This document shows, one piece after another, positions 1-7,167 of a stretch of 20,580 nucleotides of DNA. This DNA is from Prochloron sp. SP5CPC1 (lineage in GTDB: Bacteria; Cyanobacteriota; Cyanobacteriia; Cyanobacteriales; Prochloraceae): assembly GCA_014323965.1 (NCBI GenBank), contig JACONB010000018.1, positions 1-20,580 of the forward strand, written 5' to 3'. Under the pieces are notes generated by a model. That model ran no database searches. It was not told the origin of the DNA and saw only the letters and a list, made by a program, of their open reading frames with translations. Position numbers and translations under genes: made by a program. Every line of letters begins with the position of its first letter. The stretch's first letter is position 1.

Positions 1-51
1 CGACGCAGCGCTAACAAGGCAAAAGCGAAAATGGAAAAGGAAAAAAGATAA
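1..51 (+). CDS. C-terminal tail of an unknown protein (partial)
   Basis: Frame 1 is open from the first base to a TAA at 49-51. It encodes a very basic, Lys/Arg/Ala-rich tail of 16 residues. Such a tail is plausible for a nucleic-acid-binding or ribosome-associated protein, but 16 residues cannot identify a family. A 10-bp inverted repeat follows 9 bases later and fits a gene end. It could still be a chance open frame. Confidence 0.35.
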   Translation, partial: RRSANKAKAKMEKEKR

Positions 52-59
52 CACATCCC

Positions 60-110
60 TCCACAATCATTATTAATGGATGCATTTTGATTTTAAGTAG
101 TGATTGTGGA
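60..110. terminator. 10-bp inverted repeat, possible terminator of the leftmost gene
   Basis: TCCACAATCA (60-69) pairs perfectly with TGATTGTGGA (101-110) around a 31-nt AT-rich loop, and ATTTTTAATA follows. Its place 9 bases after a stop codon suggests a terminator. The long loop makes it weaker than a classical intrinsic terminator. Confidence 0.4.
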
Positions 111-263
111 ATTTTTAATAAATATATTGAAAATATTAGATCATATCAAATCTGACTTGATAATTTTTTGAATTATTTTTTAGATTTATAATTATTATAG
201 ATTTTCCGGTTTCTTCGAGGCTCACCAAAACTTACCCCCCACTACCCCTATTGATTTGGACGC

Positions 264-290
264 GCCCTCGGCATCCGCGATGGCGAGGGC
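264..290. repeat. Long GC-rich hairpin, dispersed-palindrome type
   Basis: GCCCTCG at 264-270 pairs with CGAGGGC at 284-290. After one mismatch, CATC pairs with GATG, leaving the 3-nt loop CGC. That makes a near-perfect 12-bp stem. It sits at the border between AT-rich and GC-rich sequence, far from any stop codon. This resembles the short palindromic dispersed repeats of filamentous cyanobacteria more than a terminator. Confidence 0.6.
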
Positions 291-350
291 AAAGACGCAC
301 TGCGTGACGCAATTACGGTTAACAACGGAATCTCTACTGCTAGTTTCAGT

Positions 351-380
351 ATCCGCGTTAATCAGCGTTCATCTGCGGTT
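351..380. repeat. Three tandem 10-bp repeats (ATCNGCGTTN)
   Basis: Three exactly adjacent decamers, ATCCGCGTTA, ATCAGCGTTC and ATCTGCGGTT, share the consensus ATCNGCGTTN. The period is close to one helical turn. From memory, similar strings recur in many bacterial intergenic regions. Here the array ends 23 bases before the ATG of the next small ORF. Confidence 0.65.
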
Positions 381-403
381 TGGAAGTAAAATTAGACAAC
401 AAA

Positions 404-625
404 ATGTTAGAAATCAAGATTTGGGATTTTGGGGAACCATTTGATTTAGCCACCAACGTGGAATCACTGCGTCACAACCAAGAATTTCCCCTCCAAAGAG
501 ATAAGCAGTGGAGTTGGAAATTGATGGACCAAATAACCGACGAGTTGCGCTATTTTCGAGTGAAAGAGTATGGTAGCATAGAAAAAATCAACGATGGAGG
601 TAAAAATGGCTTTCACTTCTTATAA
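404..625 (+). CDS. Small hypothetical protein overlapping the next gene
   Basis: This 73-codon frame (81 if the in-frame TTG at 380 is used) encodes an acidic/aromatic, soluble-looking protein containing WDFGEPFDLA and QWSWKLMDQI. I recognise no family. It overlaps the next gene by 20 bases, and the GGAGG ribosome-binding site of that gene (597-601) lies inside this frame, an arrangement typical of translational coupling. I chose ATG 404 because the TTG lies at the edge of the decamer repeat. No strong ribosome-binding site precedes either start, so it may be a minor or spurious gene. Confidence 0.4.
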   Translation: MLEIKIWDFGEPFDLATNVESLRHNQEFPLQRDKQWSWKLMDQITDELRYFRVKEYGSIEKINDGGKNGFHFL

Positions 626-1331
626 AAATCTGGAAATGCTTGTGAAGGTGTTTCAGTTAACTTATCAAGAAAATGACTTTATTATCGAATCAAAGTTGCC
701 CCTAAACGATTACTTCAAACAACGGTTTGAAATCCTTCTCAGAGAAGGAATAGTCGATAATTCAGAAGCGGCTATTTGTGAAAACTTAATCGTACCAATT
801 TTAACCGAAACTTGGTATAGCTATAAGGACAACTTTTTGCTTTGGAGCCATCAAAACTTGTTTTATAATGAAGACTTATCGGGAGTTCCAGATTATCTGC
901 TAGCCCGAAAGTCACCTTTAGGCAAGATAGTTTTTGAGCAACCTTTTTTTGTAGCGGTGGAGGCTAAGAAAGATGATTTTACTGCTGGTTGGGGGCAATG
1001 CGGAGCGGAAATGGTAGCCTGCCAAAAAATTAACCAGCTTGAAGGGGCAACCATTTTTGGCATCGTCTCTAATGGCAAAATGTGGGAGTTTGCTAAGTTG
1101 AAGGATCGCTTGTTTATTAAAAATATTAAACCTTATAGAATTTACGATTTAGACGAGTTATTTGGAGCAGTTAATTACGTTTTCGAGCAATGCAAATTAC
1201 AATTAGTCGAGGGAGTAGGAGAGAGCGATCTAATGAAGAAAAAAAACGAATATAAGTTTCGCGCTCTACGCCGACGCAAAAGGGGGGTCTTCCCGCCTTC
1301 CCAGTTATCAGCTCTTGAGGAACGCCCGTAG
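606..1331 (+). CDS. PD-(D/E)XK nuclease-like protein
   Basis: This 241-residue soluble protein resembles a paralogous group of cyanobacterial hypothetical proteins. The PD-(D/E)XK pattern is visible: Glu60 in a helix, Pro95-Asp96, then Glu119-Ala120-Lys121 (VAVEAKKDD) and Gln131 in QCGAEM. These are the usual metal-binding and catalytic positions of restriction-like nuclease folds. The family is known for DNA cleavage, but no substrate can be named here and no methyltransferase or specificity gene is adjacent. ATG 606 is preferred over ATG 594 because GGAGG ends 4 bases before it. The last 35 or so residues, rich in Arg and Lys, do not look like part of the fold and may be read-through into former non-coding DNA. 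It overlaps the upstream small ORF by 20 bases. Confidence 0.75.
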   Translation: MAFTSYKNLEMLVKVFQLTYQENDFIIESKLPLNDYFKQRFEILLREGIVDNSEAAICENLIVPILTETWYSYKDNFLLWSHQNLFYNEDLSGVPDYLLARKSPLGKIVFEQPFFVAVEAKKDDFTAGWGQCGAEMVACQKINQLEGATIFGIVSNGKMWEFAKLKDRLFIKNIKPYRIYDLDELFGAVNYVFEQCKLQLVEGVGESDLMKKKNEYKFRALRRRKRGVFPPSQLSALEERP

Positions 1332-1402
1332 TGGACAGTTAAGAAAGTGTCACTCTCTCAATGCTCGTCTCCGGTAAGGAAAGATAAAGAGGTAAAAGTA
1401 CA

Positions 1403-1684
1403 ATGACAAAACAGATAAATCACCAAAATCACAGTAGCGCTTGGGTAATTCAAACCTGGATATCCTTTATTGTTTCCATTTCTGCCACCTCAATTGGCAT
1501 TATTTACCTACCTGTAGGTCCTTGGATTAAAGCTTTTATGGGCATGGGTTTAACCTTCACTGTTGGCTCTACCATTAGCCTAACCAAAACCCAAAGAGAC
1601 TTGCATGAAGCAAAAAAACTCATTTCTAAGGTTGAGGAAGCTAGAGTTGAGAAAATTCTAGCAGAACACAATACTTTATCCTAA
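1403..1684 (+). CDS. YiaA/YiaB two-helix membrane protein
   Basis: This 93-residue protein fits the YiaAB two-helix family: an N-terminal AWVIQTWISF motif, a first membrane helix at about residues 14-34, a short turn with Pro and Trp, and a second helix at about 42-60 containing the GMGLTFTVGS signature. A charged, probably cytoplasmic tail rich in Lys and Glu follows. Family members are small inner-membrane proteins of unknown biochemical role. AGAGGT, 11 bases upstream of the ATG, serves as ribosome-binding site. Its TAA overlaps the convergent stop of the truncated formylglycine-generating enzyme gene, but the tail looks complete. The rearrangement therefore seems to have damaged only the neighbour. 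Confidence 0.85.
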   Translation: MTKQINHQNHSSAWVIQTWISFIVSISATSIGIIYLPVGPWIKAFMGMGLTFTVGSTISLTKTQRDLHEAKKLISKVEEARVEKILAEHNTLS

Positions 1685-2394
1685 GGATTAACTACGGGGG
1701 CAGTGTCTAAATAGCCGTCTTCTTTGGTGTTAAAAAAGGGGAAAAAACCTTGCCAAGTATTAGCTTTTTGGGCTGAATACTCATTCCCCCAACTAAAGAT
1801 TTTGTTCTTCAGTCCCCCCCGGGCTGCATATTCCCATTGAGCTTCTGTGGGGAGCATTTTTCCCACCCAGTTACCATAGGCTAAAGCATCCTCATAAGCA
1901 ATATGAACCACAGGATAATTCTCCTTTCCTTCAATATTACTATCAGGTCCGTAGGGGTGCTGCCAGTTTGCCCCTGGAACCCAATGCCACCAACTCAAAT
2001 AGGCAATTTGTTCTATTCCTTCCGAGGGAGGCTGAAAGACTAGGGAACCAGCAGCCCTCTCCTCTTCAGATAAGGAGGGAAATTGTTCCTGGGATAGGGG
2101 TCGTTCAGCAACTGTTTTATAGCCAGTAGCTTGGACAAACTGGGCAAATTCTCCATTGGTGACTTCGTGGCGATCCATGCAGAAGCTGTCAACGGTAACG
2201 TTATTGGCGGAGCGTTCTTCAAAAAATTCCTTATTCTCGGAACCTATGGTGAAAGTACCTCCAGGAATAAAGACCATTTCTTTTGAACAGGAAGATTGAT
2301 TAACTGCTGTTGTAGCTGAAGCAGGGTGGGGAACAATAATTATTCCGAAAAGAAGAATAAGGAGAGAGATAAGATAACTTTTCAAATGTTTCAT
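1681..2394 (-). pseudogene. Formylglycine-generating enzyme (SUMF1-like), C-terminally truncated
   Basis: The family converts the Cys of the sulfatase CxPxR/CxAxR motif into formylglycine. This copy has a good signal peptide (basic start, hydrophobic core, cleavage near PASA at about residue 27). The FGE-sulfatase fold follows: EMVFIPGGTFTIGS, MDRHEVTNGEFAQFV, YPVVHIAYEDALAYGNW, LPTEAQWEYAARGG and IFSWGNE. It stops at residue 237, just before the region that normally holds the GYGLYDMxGNVWEW block, the catalytic Cys pair and the closing GFR motif. By family knowledge about 90-100 residues are missing, so activity is very unlikely. Its stop overlaps the stop of the convergent YiaAB gene, marking a rearrangement junction. 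It lies downstream of two sulfatase genes on the same strand, its expected substrates. Confidence 0.8.
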
Positions 2395-2396
2395 AT

Positions 2397-2418
2397 TTGT
2401 TGTTGGTCGTTGGTTGTT
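2397..2418. repeat. Low-complexity TTGTTGG/TTGGTTG tract
   Basis: A GTTG-based simple repeat lies directly upstream of the formylglycine-generating enzyme ATG on the minus strand, where a ribosome-binding site would be expected. On the coding strand it reads as CAACC/CAACGACC units. No Shine-Dalgarno sequence is seen there. Confidence 0.5.
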
Positions 2419-2554
2419 AGATGAAATTTAAAAATATTTGCTACAGATATAACAGCAATAGTAATTGGGTTTCGACGACCCTCAAACCAATCTATGATGT
2501 AATGAACTGGGGGGATATTATCTATGTTTAGCATTATTTATTGCAAAATTCTTA

Positions 2555-2583
2555 GGAAAGGGCGATAGCGCGATCGCCCTTTA
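2555..2583 (-). terminator. Strong hairpin downstream of the sulfatase gene
   Basis: AAAGGGCGAT (2557-2566) and ATCGCCCTTT (2573-2582) form a perfect 10-bp stem with a 6-nt loop. The element contains a HIP1 octamer (2570-2577). It begins 37 bases after the sulfatase stop on the minus strand, where a terminator would be. The outer sequence, GGAAAGGGCGAT with ATCGCCCTTTA, recurs at 16525-16558 with a different loop, so it is a repeated element. Confidence 0.65.
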
Positions 2584-2619
2584 ATTAAGCATTTCAGGAT
2601 TTCAAGTTTGCAGCAAAAT

Positions 2620-5004
2620 CTAGTCTGCAATCTCTAAATCAGGCGGTACTACAGCAGGCAGTAATTCAGGAAAGGCGAATACCTTAACAGTCACTTTGTT
2701 GATAGTGCCGTCAAATGCAAACGGAATTTTGTGAGCATAATTACGAGAAACCGGAGATCCTAGGTCTGTGCCCACATCAAAGGTTTCACTGGCTGTGAAA
2801 GATCCGGGGACGGTGCGTTCAACTGTTGTAAAGGCAGCTGGTACGCCATCTACGGTAATACTGACATCAGCAGGGGAAAGCGGCTCGCTGCTCTCGAATG
2901 TTGTTTGCACTTCAATGGTGTGGTGGCCAGCAGGAATTGGTTCAGATTTAGCCTTGTAACGCTCGATGAGCATCATGTTGTACTCATAACGGAGCCTTCC
3001 TTTTTCGTCCATGAAGAAGGTTAGACCGCCGCCAGCACCTCCTAGGGCATAGAGAACACCGGAGTTACCTTCTTCATCGATATCCACATCAATGGTAACC
3101 AGGCTGTTTTTATTCCCAAGACGAGGTGCGGTGAATTCCGGCATGCGAGTGGTGGTAGTATCAAAAATCCAGCTTGTATAGGGGGTAGTGAGCACGTCTT
3201 CAGGATGAATGCGAGTCCACAGACCACCACCGACGGGGTAGACTGAGTTATCTCCTGCTTCTTGCAAGAACAGTTGTTTCATCATCTCCAGCACCTCCGG
3301 CTCCTCATCAGCCAGATCATTGCTTTGGTTGAAGTCCTCAGTCAAGTCGTATAGCTCCCAAACGTCTTCGCTGGAATCCCATTTAGCCAGCTCTTCGCTA
3401 CTGGTGTCATTGGACCAGGGACTCAGAGGACCGAAGGTGCAGGCATACCAGCCATCGAAATAAATGCCTCGGCTGCCGTTGTTCTCGAAATACTGAATCA
3501 TCTTCTGACCCGGAGCATCAGCATCGTCGAAGGTATACTTCATGCTGACTCCATCCAGGGGATCTTGGATGAAGCCGTAGAACTCTTCAGGGGGAGTAAT
3601 ATCCAGGATGTCGTAGATAGTCGGAGCAATATCGTTGACATGGTGGAACTGAGACCTGATAGTTTCGTCGGGAGTAATGACTTTCGGCCAGGAGATTACC
3701 AGGGGATTGCGGGTGCCACCAAAGTGGGAGGCAATCAGCTTGGTATAACGGAATGGGGAATCACCTGCCCAAGCCCAACCGGCGTGGTACATGTTGTCGG
3801 TTTTGGGGGTACCCAAAGCAGAAAGTCCACCCAGGTCGTCCAGAGCCTCAATTTGTTCCTCAATGGTATTGGGAATCTGATTCTGAGCTAGCAGTTCGCT
3901 GATAGAGCCTTGCTGACCTTCAGCACTGGCTCCGTTGTCCCCCCAAATGTAAAAGATGAGGGTATTGTCCCGAATGCCGAGGTTTTCCAGTTCATCGATT
4001 ACCCGACCTGCCTGATAGTCGGCGTGTTGGGCAAAGGCTGCATAGACCTCCATTAAGCGTATTTGGAAGTCCTTTTGATCGTCTGGAATTTCGTCCCATC
4101 CCTGGAGATTGTCGGGACGAGGGGTATCAACAACTGGCTTTCCATTAATTTCTTTGGGAATCCAGCCTATATCTTGCTGGCGCTGAAAGACGCGCTTGCG
4201 GTACTCATCCCAACCGTCATTGAACGTGCCTTTCTCTGTATAATCATCGGCCAAGTTGCCGAAGATGTGGTGAGGTCCGTGAGCTGCTCCCGGCGTCCAC
4301 CACATAAAGAAAGGTTTATCAGGAGAATAGGACTGGTGCTGATGGAGCCAAGTGATGGCCTGATCCGCCATGTCCGAACTCAAGTGATAGGTGGGGTCAT
4401 GGGGCGGTTCTATGGGGTTAGTATTTTCATAGAGCCGTGGTTCGTACTGGGAGGTTTCTCCGGCGATGAAGCCGTAGAAATAGTCGAAGCCATGACCGGT
4501 AGGCCAACGGTCGAAGGGACCCATGGCTGTGGTCTGATCCGCTGGAGAATTGTGCCATTTGCCAAAGGCAGCGGTTTCGTAGCCGTACTCTCGCAGCACT
4601 TCTGGCATAGTGGCGGTGGTCTTAGGAATGATGCCAAGGTAACCATCCCAGTCCACCGCCCGTTCTGCAATAGTGCCTGAGTGAACCCGGTGGTGATTGC
4701 GCCCCGTTATCAGAGCGGCGCGGGTGGGAGAGCAAATAGAGGTGGTGTGGAAGGTGTTATAGCTGATTCCTTCGTCCCGCAGTTTCTCAAGAGTGTCTGT
4801 CTGGATCTCCCCGCCAAAGGCACTAGCCTGCCCGAAGCCCACATCATCGATCATGATGATAAGGATGTTGGGTGCGTCTTCCGGCAGATAGTCCGGTTCC
4901 TCCCGCCGAACCATGGTGGACTCTTGCAAAGTGGGATTGGCAATACTGGCTGATGGCACTGGGGAAAATGGCAGCATTGAGCCATCTGTGGTGGATTGTG
5001 CCAT
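2620..5004 (-). CDS. Type I arylsulfatase (formylglycine-dependent)
   Basis: This sulfate-ester hydrolase of the alkaline-phosphatase superfamily (COG3119 type) is 794 residues from the first in-frame ATG. Visible active-site elements are Asp53-Asp54 (metal), Cys91 in CSPTR (the residue converted to formylglycine) with Arg95, Lys149 and His151 in FGKWH, His242 in GAAHGPHH, and Asp356-Asn357 in WGDNG. A beta-rich C-terminal part from about residue 600 follows the catalytic domain, as in the long bacterial arylsulfatases. No ribosome-binding site precedes ATG 5004. A clear signal peptide lies upstream but is out of frame because of a small insertion (see 5005-5141). The catalytic body is intact, but export is probably lost. 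Maturation also depends on a formylglycine-generating enzyme, and the adjacent one is truncated. The substrate, perhaps an algal or matrix sulfated polysaccharide, is unknown. Confidence 0.9.
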   Translation of the reverse strand: MAQSTTDGSMLPFSPVPSASIANPTLQESTMVRREEPDYLPEDAPNILIIMIDDVGFGQASAFGGEIQTDTLEKLRDEGISYNTFHTTSICSPTRAALITGRNHHRVHSGTIAERAVDWDGYLGIIPKTTATMPEVLREYGYETAAFGKWHNSPADQTTAMGPFDRWPTGHGFDYFYGFIAGETSQYEPRLYENTNPIEPPHDPTYHLSSDMADQAITWLHQHQSYSPDKPFFMWWTPGAAHGPHHIFGNLADDYTEKGTFNDGWDEYRKRVFQRQQDIGWIPKEINGKPVVDTPRPDNLQGWDEIPDDQKDFQIRLMEVYAAFAQHADYQAGRVIDELENLGIRDNTLIFYIWGDNGASAEGQQGSISELLAQNQIPNTIEEQIEALDDLGGLSALGTPKTDNMYHAGWAWAGDSPFRYTKLIASHFGGTRNPLVISWPKVITPDETIRSQFHHVNDIAPTIYDILDITPPEEFYGFIQDPLDGVSMKYTFDDADAPGQKMIQYFENNGSRGIYFDGWYACTFGPLSPWSNDTSSEELAKWDSSEDVWELYDLTEDFNQSNDLADEEPEVLEMMKQLFLQEAGDNSVYPVGGGLWTRIHPEDVLTTPYTSWIFDTTTTRMPEFTAPRLGNKNSLVTIDVDIDEEGNSGVLYALGGAGGGLTFFMDEKGRLRYEYNMMLIERYKAKSEPIPAGHHTIEVQTTFESSEPLSPADVSITVDGVPAAFTTVERTVPGSFTASETFDVGTDLGSPVSRNYAHKIPFAFDGTINKVTVKVFAFPELLPAVVPPDLEIAD

Positions 5005-5141
5005 GGCTGGCGCTGGGGCAGTCCCTAGAAAGAGGGAGGTAGCGATGGCGATCTGTTACCACAGATCGCCACAAAAAGATTCCAAATGCGTTTGAGCATT
5101 GGGAAAATCGTAAGCCTTGCTAAATTCTTTTTGAACTTCAT
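5005..5141 (-). pseudogene. Frameshifted signal peptide of the sulfatase
   Basis: The original start is probably ATG 5141, with AGGGAA 6 bases upstream, or the in-frame ATG 5099. The frame from 5141 gives a basic n-region and MLKRIWNLFVAI, then shifts and stops at 5025-5027. Beyond the shift, the frame of the sulfatase reads TSLFLGTAPAPAMAQ, an ideal h-region and Ala-x-Ala cleavage site. Removing 14 bases from the 5046-5071 palindrome joins the two halves without a gap, as VAIAIATSLFLG, and recreates a GGCGATCGCC site. I infer that a 14-bp insertion broke the gene. Confidence 0.75.
5046..5071. repeat. Palindromic insertion at a former HIP1 site
   Basis: TGGCGATCTG (5046-5055) and CAGATCGCCA (5062-5071) form a perfect 10-bp inverted repeat around TTACCA. 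Removing 14 bases leaves GGCGATCGCC, which contains a HIP1 octamer. The inserted bases are bounded by duplicated GATC. Confidence 0.7.
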
Positions 5142-5179
5142 GATAAATTCCCTAATGAAATTTGATTCTTCGCTGGGGC

Positions 5180-5311
5180 TGGCAAGATACTGCTGGCTAT
5201 AACCGCCTCACCTACATTTAGCACTCAAACGACACCATTATTTGTTTTGTTATATTTCTTAATATTTAGGCAAATTTAGCAAAAGTTATTAATAAAATAA
5301 GTAAAGTATGG
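5180..5311. repeat. Leader repeat, copy 1 (upstream of the sulfatase)
   Basis: Three blocks recur in the same order and orientation at 16255-16482. The pairs are 5180-5202 with 16255-16277 (3 differences in 23), 5253-5277 with 16413-16437 (1 difference in 25), and 5294-5311 with 16465-16482 (1 difference in 18). Spacing is shorter here, so this copy carries internal deletions. On the minus strand, block 5180-5202 belongs to a frame ending in ASSILPAPA, which looks like a signal-peptide remnant lacking its start codon. The truncated second sulfatase runs directly into this repeat. Confidence 0.7.
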
Positions 5312-5959
5312 CTTATAAGCATAAGCTTGCCCAAAAATGAGGCCAAAACGAGAGTCTTCGGTCTCATCATAGATATCTGACGCAAAGGAGTGGAGCACGC
5401 CCCGCGTACCAAACTTATTTTCGTACTCATCTAGGCTACCAGAATACTCCTGAGCGAAGTTCTTATAGTCGCGCTGTTGATCTTCTTCTTGCGTATTGAG
5501 GTGGTAGAGATTGCCGAAAAATTCGTCGAAACCGTGGACGGTGGGGAGATTTTCATTTTGGTCACCCAGGTGGTTCTTACCAAAATGACCAGTTCTGTAG
5601 CCCTGCTCCTTGAGCACTTGGGCAAGGGATGGGGAGGCAGCTTGCAGACCCAGAGTGTCCCCCGGTCGTCCCACCGTGGTCATACCGGAGCGGATGGGGT
5701 ACTGACCAGTGATAAATGCTGCACGTCCCGCTGTGCAGCTTGGCTGCCCGTAGTGATCCGTGAAGCGAATACCCTCGTTACCAATGCTATCGATGTTGGG
5801 GGTGGTATAACCCATGGTACCCATTCCGTAAGCGGATACGTTCTGCCAACCAATGTCATCCCCCCAAATGACCAGAATATTGGGAAGGGGTTCCACAGTC
5901 CCTATGGGTTCCGACTCCGCCAGTACTTGACTAGGCAAGAGACCGCATATGGAAAACAC
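5276..5959 (-). pseudogene. Second sulfatase, 3'-truncated and with a damaged start
   Basis: This is the N-terminal third of a type I sulfatase: NILVIWGDDIGWQN with Asp34-Asp35, Cys75 and Arg79 in CTAGR (a CxAxR formylglycine site), FGKNHLGD, and HGFDEFFGN. Homology stops at about residue 206 (base 5342). The last 21 codons run into the leader repeat and are unrelated. The rest of the catalytic domain, including the second metal-binding half, is gone. The only in-frame start is GTG 5959, which begins in mid signal peptide. The hydrophobic stretch extends in frame upstream (ALYLLITVFSICG) to about 6013, but no usable start precedes the TAA there. The start codon therefore also appears lost. 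Its CTAGR motif differs from the CSPTR of its neighbour, so this is a divergent paralogue, not a recent duplicate. Confidence 0.8.
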
Positions 5960-6055
5960 AGTGATGAGGAGATATAAGGCGCAAGCCTTGGCTCCTGGTA
6001 AAATTCTTTCCGACGTCTTCTCTTAACGAGGGAATGACACTTTCGACGCTCTACC

Positions 6056-7023
6056 TTAATGATCAAGATGGGATTTTGCGGTAGTCTCTTTAGAGAGATA
6101 TACCCCGACAAGGACTAACGCTAGTGCCAACCAAGTTAAGCTATATAATCGCTCTGCAAGAACGATCCATGCCAGGATAACCGTGCTGATGGGGGTAAGG
6201 AGCGTGGATAGGGAAACAAAACTAGCTGAAAAATACTTAAGGCTATACACCAAAAGTCCATGACCCAGCATTTCTCCAACGAGTGCCATTCCAATGACAG
6301 CAACCCATCCTAACCAAGAGGTAGGGAAAATATCTTCTTCAAACCAAAGCACAATCGGCAACAATGAAATTGTTCCTACTAAGCATCGCCATAAAATAAT
6401 CTTGGATGATGAAAACTTATCACTGATCTTCTTGATGATTAAAAGAGCCGCTACATAACATAGACAAGACAAGAGAGCGGTTGAATCACCAATTAGATTG
6501 ATATTCACTTTCTGTAACTGAGTCAGCTCTAATGTCAAACTTCCAACCAGGGCAATTGCTAGACCGATCGCAGATTTGGCACCAAAAGTCTGATTAAAGA
6601 ATAGCCAGCCTCCCATGGTCGTGAATAAGGGCTCTAAACTGGTTATAATTGCCCCATTCGCAACAGTCGTCTTAGTGAGGGCAAAAGTCCACAAAAATCT
6701 TCCGGCAATATAAACAACCGACACGATCCCTAAAAGCACTGTATCAATCCTTTGAAAATCTGGTTCTTCAACAGGCTCTTGAACAGATTCTTGCTTCAAT
6801 CTTTCGCGATTTTTTTTTTGAATAAATTCAAGACAATAAAAATGATGGTAGAAATCCACAAACGATTAAACATCGTGGAATTGACGCTCATTTCATGTAC
6901 AGAAATAGTTATCAATATAGGAGTAGTGGCATGTGCGAAAGCACTCACTAGCAATGCGATTAATGGGATAATTTGTTCTGGGGAAATACCCTGAAATCTC
7001 TCTAATTTTAAATCTTCTTGCAT
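6056..7023 (-). pseudogene. EamA/DMT-family transporter split by a frameshift at an A10 run
   Basis: The drug/metabolite transporter superfamily has about ten membrane helices in two EamA repeats and typically exports small metabolites. The first frame (7023 to 6796) encodes one to two helices and ends shortly after LFKKK. The second frame continues with QRIDTVLLGIVSVVYIAG, GAIITSLEPLFTTMGGW (an EamA hallmark), and a full second repeat ending LALALVLVGVYLS. The switch falls exactly at ten consecutive A residues on the coding strand (6810-6819). One extra A joins the frames as LFKKKNRERLK and gives about 320 residues, the normal length. It is either a pseudogene or a gene read by transcriptional slippage. 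It follows glmS on the same strand and could export the cassette product. Confidence 0.8.
6810..6819 (-). other. A10 homopolymer (slippage-prone) in the EamA gene
   Basis: Ten T on the plus strand, so ten A in the mRNA. The reading frame is lost at this run, and eleven A would restore it. Runs of this length are known sites of RNA-polymerase slippage and of replication length change. Confidence 0.7.
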
Positions 7024-7167
7024 GATGAACTATTGAGTGAAGAAATGTCAAGAAATTGGCTCTCCCGTTAGGATTGTGATAACTGTTTCTAATCAGAGAG
7101 ATAGGCTAGCAGTCGTTCACGAAAATCATTGCAATTGACGAAGTTGATACCCGTAAATGGGATCTAT

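Larger units (their letters stand above)
52..403. other. Gene-free stretch, AT-rich then repeat-rich
   Basis: No convincing gene is visible here. Bases 60-220 are strongly AT-rich and contain a 10-bp inverted repeat (60-69 with 101-110). From about 240 the base composition changes abruptly to GC-rich, with a long hairpin (264-290) and three tandem decamers (351-380). A 62-codon open frame starting at 256 runs through these repeats and resembles no protein I know, so I treat it as non-coding. Confidence 0.6.

Noticed and set aside
4063..4680. 205-codon open frame on the plus strand
   Set aside because: Antisense to the conserved catalytic part of the sulfatase, with no recognisable family and no ribosome-binding site. 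It is a shadow of that gene.
5477..5977. 166-codon open frame on the plus strand
   Set aside because: Antisense to the sulfatase 2 fragment and explained by that gene.
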